A stretch of DNA of 64,000 nucleotides, from the NCBI GenBank assembly GCA_023450935.1, contig JAEXGH010000017.1:1-64000 (forward strand), in the 5' to 3' direction. This DNA is from Verrucomicrobiota bacterium. GTDB lineage: Bacteria > Verrucomicrobiota > Verrucomicrobiia > Opitutales > Intestinicryptomonadaceae. Each line of letters starts with the position of its first letter. Within the stretch, counting starts at the first letter, position 1. Of the stretch, positions 8,692 through 16,571 are shown one piece after another. Position numbers and translations under genes: made by a program. Under the pieces are notes generated by a model, which saw nothing but the letters and a program-made list of their open reading frames with translations, was not told the origin of the DNA and searched no databases.

Positions 8692-9975
8692 GTGGACAGA
8701 CAGGCAAAAAGCGGTATGTATAAGTGGATTTTACTCGGAATGCTGTGGGTGGCGTATTTTTTACAGCAAGGAACGCGCCAGATTTACAACGCCATTTTGC
8801 CGCAGATTCAAAACGATTTTGCGGTGGATTCAGTGAAGATAGGTTTGGTTGCCACGCTGTTTACTTTCGCATACGGGCTGTGCGTGCCGCTAAGCGGGAT
8901 TCTGGGCGACATGGTAAGCCGCAAGAAAATTGTCGTAGTGGGCGTGTTAGTGTTCAGCTTCGGCATATTCTTTTCCGGCGCGGCCGCCACAATCGGAATG
9001 ATTATCCTGACATACGGGCTTGTCAACGCGGTCGGGCAGAGCTTTTACTATCCGCCGTCAAGCTCGCTGCTGGGACAGGCGCACGATAAAACTCGTTCAA
9101 CAGCGCTCTCCATTCTCCAGACGGCGCAGTATGCGGGGATTGTGATTTGCAGCTGCGTTGCGGGGTATCTCGCCGACCTGAAAACGGTGTCCGTTCCCGA
9201 ATGTTTGGCGGGTGTTTTCGGCGCGGAAATGGCGGGCTGGAGGGTTCCGTTTTACATTTTCGGCGCGATAGGCATTGTGTGGGCGGTTTTTCTCGCGTTC
9301 TTTATGCGCGACGCCGAGCACGTCCACGCCGAGAACGGGGAGGAAAGCCCCAAGTTTGCCGAGGTGCTCAAGTCGGTTTGTTCGCGCCCGTCGGCTGTGC
9401 TTTTGGCGGGGGTTTTCGGGTTGCTTGTGTATGTCGATATAGGAATGAAAACGTGGATGCCCACATACATGGACGAGACGTTTTTCGGCAATCTCACTTC
9501 CGCCAATTTCAACTTCGTTGTGTGGGTATACGGGGGCGCGTTTTTGGGTGTAGTTGTGGGAAGCCGCATTTGCGACCGTCTTTTCGCGCGCTTTAAGCAC
9601 ATACGTTTTTCGCTCAATTTGTTCGGCTTTTTGCTGATGACGCCGTTTGTCGTGCTTTCGGCCAACACGGGCGTTCTGGGGGTATGCAAGGCGGCGTTGC
9701 TGCTCTACGGATTTTTCAAGGGAGTATGCGATTCCTGCATTTTCGCCTCCGTAATGGACGTTGTGCCAGAACGCTACAGGGCGTCGGGAATGGCGTTGAT
9801 GATATGCGGGGGCTTTTTCATAGGCTCCACGTCCTCTACCATTTTGGGCTTTATCCGCGACCACTTCAGCCTGTCGGCGGGAATTTCGAGCCTCGGATTT
9901 TTCTGTTTGGTAAACGTTGTGATATTGGCGACAATCGTCCAGTTCTTCTTCCACCGCGACCACGTCGGCGCGTAG
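8692..9975 (+). CDS. Major facilitator superfamily transporter
   Basis: The 427-residue protein has about twelve hydrophobic segments and the MFS motif A region between helices 2 and 3 (GILGDMVSRKK). The start is GTG, with AGGAGG eight bases upstream. The general pattern, including WRVPFYIFGAIG before the central loop and the final helices after RYRASGMALMICGGF, fits the organic-anion or sugar-phosphate type MFS groups. The substrate cannot be read from sequence. The upstream 300 bases hold a likely promoter and a small GGGAACG/GTTCCC hairpin. The next gene, a glycosyltransferase, starts 175 bases later, so shared transcription is possible but not shown. Confidence 0.88.
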   Translation: MDRQAKSGMYKWILLGMLWVAYFLQQGTRQIYNAILPQIQNDFAVDSVKIGLVATLFTFAYGLCVPLSGILGDMVSRKKIVVVGVLVFSFGIFFSGAAATIGMIILTYGLVNAVGQSFYYPPSSSLLGQAHDKTRSTALSILQTAQYAGIVICSCVAGYLADLKTVSVPECLAGVFGAEMAGWRVPFYIFGAIGIVWAVFLAFFMRDAEHVHAENGEESPKFAEVLKSVCSRPSAVLLAGVFGLLVYVDIGMKTWMPTYMDETFFGNLTSANFNFVVWVYGGAFLGVVVGSRICDRLFARFKHIRFSLNLFGFLLMTPFVVLSANTGVLGVCKAALLLYGFFKGVCDSCIFASVMDVVPERYRASGMALMICGGFFIGSTSSTILGFIRDHFSLSAGISSLGFFCLVNVVILATIVQFFFHRDHVGA

Positions 9976-10150
9976 CGCGTTCCGGCGAATGCTTCGGGCT
10001 TCATTCGCGAACACCGGAGTTCGGGCGCGGGCTGCGCGACGGTGCGGCCTTGTCTGTGCGTGGGCGCAAAATATCTTCTTGACAAAACGCGGCTTCTTAA
10101 AACATTTGGAAAATAGCGCGTGGGCTTTTCGAATTTTATTTTTTACGGCG

Positions 10151-11140
10151 ATGAAAGTTTGTTTTGTATACAGAAGCAGGGGTGTGTCGTTCAGCATTGA
10201 GCGGGTTTTCGCCCAGATACGGAGGAATTTCGGCGGCGGTGTCGAGCAGTCGGAATGCTATTGCCCCGCCAATTCATACAAAAATCCCGTCTCTTATTTG
10301 CGGAATTTTCTGGCGTTGCGCAGACACAAAGCCGACATCTACCACATCACGGGCGTAGTCCACTACGCGGCGTTGTTTTATCCGCGCAACAAAACCGTTA
10401 TTACTGTCCACGACTTGGGGCACGTCTTCGAGACCGGGGGAATTGTCGGGTTCTTCCTGCGCAGAATTTTCGCGATTTGGCCGCTGCGCTGGAGCAGACA
10501 CATCGTTGCAATCAGCGAATTTTCCAAGGCGGAAATCGTTGCAAAAACCGGCGTGCGCGCCGACAAAATAAGGGTTATATACGACCCCGTTTTCGACGCG
10601 TTCAAGTATTCCCCCAAAGAAATCGATACCGAGTGCCCGCGGATTCTCTGTTTCGCCCACATGAAAAACAAGAATTTGGCAAGGCACGTCGAGGCGTTGA
10701 AGGGCGTCAACTGCACTTTGCGCGTGATTGCAAAGCTGTCCGAAGCCGACAAAAAAATGCTTGAAGAAAGCGGGGTGCGGTATTCCGTCGCGCACAATTT
10801 GACCGATTCGCAAATAGTCGAGGAATACAGAAACTCCGACATAGTTCTTTTCGCCTCCACATACGAGGGGTTCGGCGTTCCGATTTTGGAGGCGCAGTCA
10901 ACGGGGCGTCCGGTTATAACTTCGAACATTGCCCCCATGACGGAAGTGGCCGCGGAGGGTTCAGCTGTTTTTGTAGACCCGTTCGACGTCGAGTCTATAC
11001 GCGGGGGCGTTTTGAAAATAATGAACGCTCCGGAATTGGCGCGGAAACTTGTCGCGGCGGGGCTTGAAAACACAAAACGTTTCGCTCCCGAAAAAATAGC
11101 CGCCGAATACGCCGCGCTTTATTCGAAAATGTCGAAGTAG
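10151..11140 (+). CDS. GT4-type glycosyltransferase
   Basis: A 329-residue GT-B fold enzyme. The start ATG at 10151 opens the typical first Rossmann strand (MKVCFVYRSRG); a longer open frame to 9989 runs back through non-coding sequence. Signatures include TVHDLGHVF, the linker IRVIYDPVF, and the GT4 donor-site motif ASTYEGFGVPILEAQSTGRP with the E-x7-E pair. Members transfer a sugar from a nucleotide donor to glycans, lipids or exopolysaccharide intermediates. No other polysaccharide gene sits next to it, so the acceptor is unknown. About 200 bases without genes follow before the metG terminator. Confidence 0.88.
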   Translation: MKVCFVYRSRGVSFSIERVFAQIRRNFGGGVEQSECYCPANSYKNPVSYLRNFLALRRHKADIYHITGVVHYAALFYPRNKTVITVHDLGHVFETGGIVGFFLRRIFAIWPLRWSRHIVAISEFSKAEIVAKTGVRADKIRVIYDPVFDAFKYSPKEIDTECPRILCFAHMKNKNLARHVEALKGVNCTLRVIAKLSEADKKMLEESGVRYSVAHNLTDSQIVEEYRNSDIVLFASTYEGFGVPILEAQSTGRPVITSNIAPMTEVAAEGSAVFVDPFDVESIRGGVLKIMNAPELARKLVAAGLENTKRFAPEKIAAEYAALYSKMSK

Positions 11141-11290
11141 GGCGCGGGCTTGCGTAGCACTGCAGCCACCGCGCGGACAGAGTGCGGCAATTTCTTCTTT
11201 CTACATACGGCGTGCGCGGGTCGGTCAGATTATCTTTTTGGCAGGACGCGCGTTGAGTGGCACTGCCGCCCGCCGCGCGCTTTGTGCAAC

Positions 11291-11325
11291 AAAAAACGCC
11301 GCAACTTTTCGGTTGCGGCGTCTGT
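11291..11325 (-). terminator. Terminator of metG, possibly bidirectional
   Basis: ACGCCGCAAC (11296-11305) pairs perfectly with GTTGCGGCGT (11312-11321). On the minus strand a T-run follows the stem directly; on plus a shorter TCTGTTTTT follows. It lies 17 bases past the metG stop. Confidence 0.85.
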
Positions 11326-11341
11326 TTTTCGTTCGCAAAAA

Positions 11342-12880
11342 CTATTCTTTTTCCACCTGCGGGCGAGGGAACAAAATCTCCTGCGCGCCCATTTTTTTGC
11401 CCTCGAGCGCGTTCGACCAATATATGTTGCCCTCGAATCTTTCCGCCTTTTGCGAGCCTATCAGGTTCAGGATTTTGTCGGAGACCGAAGGCATAATCGG
11501 CGCGAGCAACACGGCGGAAATTCTGATTGCCTCCGCCATATTTGCAAGGGTAGTGGCAAGCATTTCGCGGTCGGCATCTTCCTGACTCTTTGCAAGCTTC
11601 CACGGCGCGCGCTGTTCGGCGTAGCGGTTGATTGCGCGCACGAAGTTGAAGATTTTTTCGAGGGCGATGTGGAACTGCATTCCGTCGAAAAGCCGCATTG
11701 CTTCGTCGGCCGTTTCTTTGGCGAGCCGCTTGAGCGACTGTTCCGCCTCCTGTTCGACCGCTGCGGCGGGAACGACGGAATCGCAATAGCGTTTGCCCAT
11801 ATTCAGCAGGCGGCTGAGCAGGTTACCGAGGTCGTTGCCGAGGTCGGAAGTGTAGCGCGTTGCGAAGAGGTCGAACGAGAAGTCGGAGTCCTGCCCAACG
11901 TTCATTTCGCGCATGAGGAAGTAGCGGAACGCGTCCGCGCCGAACTTTTCGGCGAGGTCGAGCGGGTTGACGATGTTCCCGAGGCTCTTCGACATCTTTT
12001 CGCCCGACGAAAGCCACCAGCCGTGCACCAGCAGCGATTTCGGCAGCTCCACTCCCGCGGCGTGCAGCATAATCGGCCAGTATACCGAGTGCGGCGGAAC
12101 GAGAATGTCTTTGCCGATAACGTGGAAATCGGCGGGCCAGTTTTTGCCGAAATCGTCAGTGCCGTAGCCTACGGCGGAAATGTAGTTTACGAGGGCGTCG
12201 AACCAGACGTATGTGACGTAGTCGGTATCGAACGGCAGCTCTATGCCCCACGCGAGGCGTTCTTTTGGGCGCGATATGCACAGGTCGTTGAGCGGCTCTT
12301 TGAGGAATTCGATAACCTGTTTTGCCCTGAAGCGCGGGTAGATGAAGTCTTCGTGGTCTGTAATGTATTTTACGAGCCAGTCCTGATATTGGCGGAGCTT
12401 GAAGAAGTAGTTGCTTTCGGTAATTTCGACGACTTCGCCGAAAATCTCGGGCCACTTGCCGTCAACGCGGTCTTTTTCCTGAAGGAACTGTTCTTGGCGC
12501 GTGGAGTAGAAGCCCCTGTATTCTGCCTTGTAGATTTCGCCCCTGTCGAAGAGCATTTGCAGGATTTGCTGAACCGTCTTTATGTGGCGCGGCTGCGAGG
12601 TTCTGATGTAGTCGTCGTATGAGACGTTCAGAATTTTGCACATGCTTTGGAATTTTTCCGCTTGGGCGTCGCACAAAACAACGGGCTCTACGCCCGCCTT
12701 GCGCGCGCTCTGCTGGACTTTCTGCCCGTGCTCGTCAAGCCCCGTCAGGAAGTGGACGCTTTCGCCCTTCATTCTGTGGCAGCGCGCTATGACGTCGGTG
12801 AGAACTTTTTCGTAGGCGTGCCCGAGGTGCGGCGAGCCGTTGGCGTAGTCTATTGCTGTTGTGATGTAAAAATTCTTCAT
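11342..12880 (-). CDS. metG: Methionyl-tRNA synthetase, short zinc-less form
   Basis: It charges tRNA-Met with methionine in the cytoplasm. The class I signatures are HLGH (18-21) and KMSKS (295-299). At 512 residues it matches the compact MetG type: the insertion around residues 123-160 has no CxxC zinc knuckle, and there is no C-terminal tRNA-binding (EMAP-like) domain. The end of the protein is the alpha-helical anticodon-binding domain. The neighbouring esterase gene diverges from it across 263 bases of GC-rich spacer without a recognised riboswitch. The assignment is firm. Confidence 0.96.
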   Translation of the reverse strand: MKNFYITTAIDYANGSPHLGHAYEKVLTDVIARCHRMKGESVHFLTGLDEHGQKVQQSARKAGVEPVVLCDAQAEKFQSMCKILNVSYDDYIRTSQPRHIKTVQQILQMLFDRGEIYKAEYRGFYSTRQEQFLQEKDRVDGKWPEIFGEVVEITESNYFFKLRQYQDWLVKYITDHEDFIYPRFRAKQVIEFLKEPLNDLCISRPKERLAWGIELPFDTDYVTYVWFDALVNYISAVGYGTDDFGKNWPADFHVIGKDILVPPHSVYWPIMLHAAGVELPKSLLVHGWWLSSGEKMSKSLGNIVNPLDLAEKFGADAFRYFLMREMNVGQDSDFSFDLFATRYTSDLGNDLGNLLSRLLNMGKRYCDSVVPAAAVEQEAEQSLKRLAKETADEAMRLFDGMQFHIALEKIFNFVRAINRYAEQRAPWKLAKSQEDADREMLATTLANMAEAIRISAVLLAPIMPSVSDKILNLIGSQKAERFEGNIYWSNALEGKKMGAQEILFPRPQVEKE

Positions 12881-13143
12881 ACTGTAAAAATATCGGTTTG
12901 GTTCTACCTCATTCGGGCGCGTTTGAAAAGCTTTTTTTCCCGAACGCGGGCGCGGAGGTTTTCGGCGGCGGCGTGTTTGCGCGGGGCGGGGGTTGACGCC
13001 GAGGTTATTTTGTTGACACTTTTGCGCGCGTTTCGAGAATTCAGTTTCGAAATAGACGGGGTAAAGGCGGAGAAAAAAACGCCCTTGCGGCGTAGTGTTT
13101 TTGCCGTATCCCGGGCGAAGAAAAACAGACAGTAGAACGCGTT

Positions 13144-14103
13144 ATGAAAACAAAAATATCTCTTCTAATCAAAGTATTACCGCTTGTGGCCGCGTGCGCG
13201 CTTTCGGCGCAGGGCAAAAAACTTCCGTCGATGGGCGGAGAATTTTTCGAAATCTGGAATGCGGGCAATACCCCGGGAAGCGTTTGCGTTGCGCACGAGG
13301 AGCTCACGCGCGAGCCGCCGATGGAATTCGCCGTGAACGTCTCCGTTGCGCGCCTCGAATTTTTCCCGTCCAAAAACGCGCAAAAAAGCGGGCTTTTGCT
13401 TGTCTGCCCGGGCGGCGGATATTTCGGAATGTCCGTCAACCACGAGGGTCTGCAGATTGCCAAGTGGGCGAACGAACGCGGAATGGCCGCGTGCGTTTTG
13501 TGGTATCGCGTTCCCGACAACATGCAGGGCGCGTTGCAGGACGTCCAGCGCGCAATACGCTTCGCCCGCGCAAACGCCGAAAAGTGGAACATCGACCCGA
13601 ATAAAATCGCTGTCATAGGCTTTTCGGCGGGGGCTAACTTGTGCGCGCGCGCAAGCACTTGGTTTAACGAGAAAACATACAAACCCGTAGACGGAATCGA
13701 CAAACTTTCTGCGCGCCCCGACCTCACCTGTCTGATTTACCCCGCCTACTGCGACGCCCCCACGTTCGCAAAATACAAGCTCGCGCCCGCGGGAACGCAA
13801 ATCGACGCACCCGACTACAATTCCGAATACGCCCTTGCCGCCAACCTTCCCGTGGATTCCTCCACGCCCGAGGCTTTCATTGTCCAGACTTTGGACGACA
13901 AAAACTGCAAGAACTCCTCGGTGGCATACGCGCTTGCGCTCAAAAAGGCGGGTGTTCCCGCAACGCTTTTTCTGTGCGACGCGGGCGGACACGGCTTCGG
14001 CTTGGGGCAGAACAAAGCCGACAAACTCGTTTCAATGTGGCCGCAGCTCTTGGACAAACTCCTTACTTTGCGCGGCTTTAAATCCGATAACAAACAGCAA
14101 TGA
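13144..14103 (+). CDS. Exported alpha/beta-hydrolase (esterase, BD-FAE/xylan-esterase type)
   Basis: The 319-residue protein has a signal peptide (about 1-22). It shows the oxyanion-hole segment CPGGGYFGMS, the nucleophile elbow GFSAG with Ser161, an acid at DD251-252 and His283 in GGHGFG. Related verrucomicrobial and Bacteroides proteins deacetylate or de-esterify plant polysaccharides, which suits the glycan theme of the window; the substrate is inferred only. Its stop TGA overlaps the next gene's ATG in an ATGA junction, so it opens a tightly coupled plus-strand run that continues to about 23.3 kb. Confidence 0.85.
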   Translation: MKTKISLLIKVLPLVAACALSAQGKKLPSMGGEFFEIWNAGNTPGSVCVAHEELTREPPMEFAVNVSVARLEFFPSKNAQKSGLLLVCPGGGYFGMSVNHEGLQIAKWANERGMAACVLWYRVPDNMQGALQDVQRAIRFARANAEKWNIDPNKIAVIGFSAGANLCARASTWFNEKTYKPVDGIDKLSARPDLTCLIYPAYCDAPTFAKYKLAPAGTQIDAPDYNSEYALAANLPVDSSTPEAFIVQTLDDKNCKNSSVAYALALKKAGVPATLFLCDAGGHGFGLGQNKADKLVSMWPQLLDKLLTLRGFKSDNKQQ

Positions 14104-14735
14104 AAATCCACGTTTTTCAACTCGGTCAGATAGGCACGAACGCGTATCTCGTCTTCCCCGACAATTCGACGGAAGCCGTTCTGTTCGACTGTCCTCTTGA
14201 AGCGGCAGCCGACATTCCCGAATTTCTCTCCCGCGCCGGCAGGACGCTTTCGGCAATTCTGCTTACCCACGGGCACTGGGACCACATTTGGGATACCGCC
14301 GCGCTCGCGAAAAAAACGGGCGCGAAAATCTACGCCTCGCATCTGGGCAAACCGCTCATCGAAGACGCCGACTTCCAGCGCGAAGTGATGTTCGCCGACG
14401 ACGGGCTGAAGTCGGCGCATATCGACGTTCCCGTGCGCGACGGCGACGTTTTGCACATTGTGGGGCTTGAAATCAAGTGTTTCGAAGTCCCCGGACACAG
14501 CCCCGACAGTATCGCCTACTACGTTGAGAAGGAGGGCGTCGTGTTCTCGGGCGACGTTCTGTTTTTGGGCAGTATCGGCAGAACCGACCTTTGGGAGGGA
14601 AGTTTCGCGCAGCTTGAAAAGTCGGTGAAGCGCAAACTCTACGCGCTTCCCGACTCCACGAAAGTGTTCACGGGACACGGCGCGCCCACGACAATCGGAG
14701 CGGAGAAAAAATCGAATCCATACATAGGCGGCTGA
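14100..14735 (+). CDS. Metallo-beta-lactamase-fold hydrolase, glyoxalase-II-like
   Basis: This 211-residue cytoplasmic protein carries the metal-binding motif THGHWDH (56-62), a later His in VPGHSPDS, the bridging Asp in FSGDVLF and the final His in FTGHGAPTT. Length and motif order fit the short glyoxalase-II-like group (YcbL type) of thiolester hydrolases. The exact substrate is unknown. It overlaps the preceding esterase by four bases and is followed four bases later by ribD, so translation is probably coupled. Confidence 0.88.
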   Translation: MKIHVFQLGQIGTNAYLVFPDNSTEAVLFDCPLEAAADIPEFLSRAGRTLSAILLTHGHWDHIWDTAALAKKTGAKIYASHLGKPLIEDADFQREVMFADDGLKSAHIDVPVRDGDVLHIVGLEIKCFEVPGHSPDSIAYYVEKEGVVFSGDVLFLGSIGRTDLWEGSFAQLEKSVKRKLYALPDSTKVFTGHGAPTTIGAEKKSNPYIGG

Positions 14736-14739
14736 TTGC

Positions 14740-15843
14740 GTGGAAAATTCGGACGAACATTTTATGCGTCTTGCGCTTGCCGAGGCGGTAAAGGCTTGGG
14801 GTAATACCGCGCCAAATCCGATGGTGGGCGCGGTGCTCGTAAAGGGCGGGCGCGTCGTGGCGGCGGGCTACCACCACCGCGACGGACTTGCCCACGCCGA
14901 GATTGACTGCCTTCAAAAAGTCGGTTTCCGCGCCGACGGCTGCAAAATGTATGTCACGCTCGAACCCTGCACCACGCGCGGCAGAACGGGCGCGTGTTCG
15001 GAGGCGATAATAAATGCGGGGGTAAAAAGCGTGGTAGTCGGCTGCAAAGACGTGAACCCCGCGCACGCGGGCAGGGCGGCGCGCGTTTTCTCCGAGCGCG
15101 GCGTAGACTGCACGTTCGGCGTTTTGGAGCGCGAGTGTTTCGAGCTGAATTTTATTTTCAACAAAAACATCACCGAAAACACGGCGTTGCTTGCAATAAA
15201 ATACGCCATTACAAAAGACGGCAAACTTACGCACAAACGCGGCGAAACGGCGGCGGTTTCCTCCGCGCAGTCGCGCGCCGACGCAATGAAATGGCGCAGG
15301 CTTTTCCAGTCGATAGGCGTTGGTATGGGCACGCTGCTTGCCGACAACCCGCGCCTTACATCCCGCCTTGAAAGCGGCGTTTTTTGTCCGCAGCGGCTCG
15401 TGTTCGATTCCTCGTTGCGCCTTGCCGCCGAGCAAAACCTTTCGCGCTTCAACGTTTTTTCCGACGAATTTTCGCAACTCACTCGCATTGTCTGCGACGT
15501 TTCCGCCCCCGACGAAGCCGAGCAGACACTGCGCTCCCGCGGGATTCGCGTTATGCGCATAGGCGCGCCGAAAATGTCGGCTCAATATTGGACGGAACTT
15601 AAAAAGCGGCTTTTCGAAGAGCGCATTTGCTCGCTTTATCTTGAGGGGGGCGCGGGAATTTTCAAGTCGGTTTGCCTCGCCCGCGCCGCCGACTACGTTT
15701 TCGAATACGCCGCCGACAAAACGTTCGGCGCGGGGCTTGACGCCTTCGACAAACCCTACTTTTCAATCGACGCCGTTGAATGCGCAACTCTCGGCGGCGA
15801 CACTTTCAAAAGGGGCTATCCCGTATGGATTCAAAAACCGTAA
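14740..15843 (+). CDS. ribD: Bifunctional riboflavin deaminase/reductase RibD
   Basis: RibD deaminates the pyrimidine intermediate and then reduces its ribosyl chain, the second and third steps of riboflavin synthesis. The N-terminal deaminase domain (1-145) has HAE (H52, E54) and the zinc cysteines C77 and C86 in PCTTRGRTGAC, where many relatives read GRTPPC. The C-terminal reductase domain (about 150-365) has AITKDGKLTHKRGE and LYLEGGAGIF. The GTG start lies five bases past the previous stop. The rest of the rib pathway (ribBA, ribE, ribH) is not nearby and no FMN riboswitch is seen. Confidence 0.94.
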   Translation: MENSDEHFMRLALAEAVKAWGNTAPNPMVGAVLVKGGRVVAAGYHHRDGLAHAEIDCLQKVGFRADGCKMYVTLEPCTTRGRTGACSEAIINAGVKSVVVGCKDVNPAHAGRAARVFSERGVDCTFGVLERECFELNFIFNKNITENTALLAIKYAITKDGKLTHKRGETAAVSSAQSRADAMKWRRLFQSIGVGMGTLLADNPRLTSRLESGVFCPQRLVFDSSLRLAAEQNLSRFNVFSDEFSQLTRIVCDVSAPDEAEQTLRSRGIRVMRIGAPKMSAQYWTELKKRLFEERICSLYLEGGAGIFKSVCLARAADYVFEYAADKTFGAGLDAFDKPYFSIDAVECATLGGDTFKRGYPVWIQKP

Positions 15844-16565
15844 AAGACTATTTCGAAATTCCCGCCGTCGTAGCCGACTACCTCGAAGCCGCGGAAAAAG
15901 TGGGCTTGTGGGCGTCGGAGAAAATCGTGTTTGAAAAATTCGTGCCCAAGACGGCGCGCATTTTGGAGCTTGGCTGCGGCGCGGGGCGCATTGCCCACGG
16001 GCTTTGCGCGCTCGGCTACACCGACATTCTTGCGACAGACTTTTCCGAAAATATGGTTCGGGCGGCTCAGTCGCTCGGACGCAAACATGCGGATTCGGCA
16101 ACGTTCGCCGTCTGCGACGCCACCGACATCAATCTTCCGGACGAATCGTTCGACGCCGTCATTTTCGGCTTCAACGGCCTTATGCAAATTCCCAAAGCCG
16201 CAAACCGCCGCCGCGCCCTGCGCGAAATTTTCCGCGTGCTAAAATGCGGCGGCGTGTTCGTTTTCACCACGCACGAACGCGACGTTCCCGAAAACGCCGA
16301 CTACTGGAGCGCGGAGCAAAAACAGTGGCGGCACTCGTGCCAAAATCCCGTTCTCGACGACTTCGGCGACATCTTCTACAGGGGCGACCACGGCAATGTC
16401 TTCATACATTCGCCTACCGATTCCGAAATTTCCGCCGCGCTTTCCGAAACGGGATTTGCGCTCGTTTTTTCGGCGCGCCGCAGCGGTATTTCCGCCGAAA
16501 ACGCCGCTGTCGAGGAATTTTCCGACGAATGCGTTTTTAGGGTTGTAAAAAAAAATCCAAAGTAA
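15825..16565 (+). CDS. SAM-dependent methyltransferase, class I
   Basis: A 246-residue protein with a Rossmann-type SAM-binding core: motif I ILELGCGAGRIAHGL (about 46-60), the acidic end of strand 2 (ATDFSENM), motif IV-like DAVIFGFNGLMQIP, and the post-motif region RVLKCGGVFVFTTH. It belongs to the broad Methyltransf_11/25 group; the substrate is not evident. The ATG at 15825 lies inside the last codons of ribD (19-base overlap), which strongly suggests coupling; a longer frame to 15780 would overlap more and lacks support. The M16 protease gene follows after six bases. Confidence 0.86.
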   Translation: MDSKTVKDYFEIPAVVADYLEAAEKVGLWASEKIVFEKFVPKTARILELGCGAGRIAHGLCALGYTDILATDFSENMVRAAQSLGRKHADSATFAVCDATDINLPDESFDAVIFGFNGLMQIPKAANRRRALREIFRVLKCGGVFVFTTHERDVPENADYWSAEQKQWRHSCQNPVLDDFGDIFYRGDHGNVFIHSPTDSEISAALSETGFALVFSARRSGISAENAAVEEFSDECVFRVVKKNPK

Positions 16566-16571
16566 AAGACT

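Noticed and set aside
9989..10150. Longer N-terminus for the GT4 glycosyltransferase
   Set aside because: The first 54 codons are Arg/Ala-rich noise; the Rossmann start lies at the ATG at 10151.
9097..10197. Long minus-strand frame (366 codons) across the MFS gene
   Set aside because: It is antisense to a clear transporter, Arg/His/Asn-rich and without any motif; a GC-rich shadow.
11150..12622. Long plus-strand frame (490 codons) opposite metG
   Set aside because: It is the complement of metG with shadow composition; metG has all synthetase signatures.
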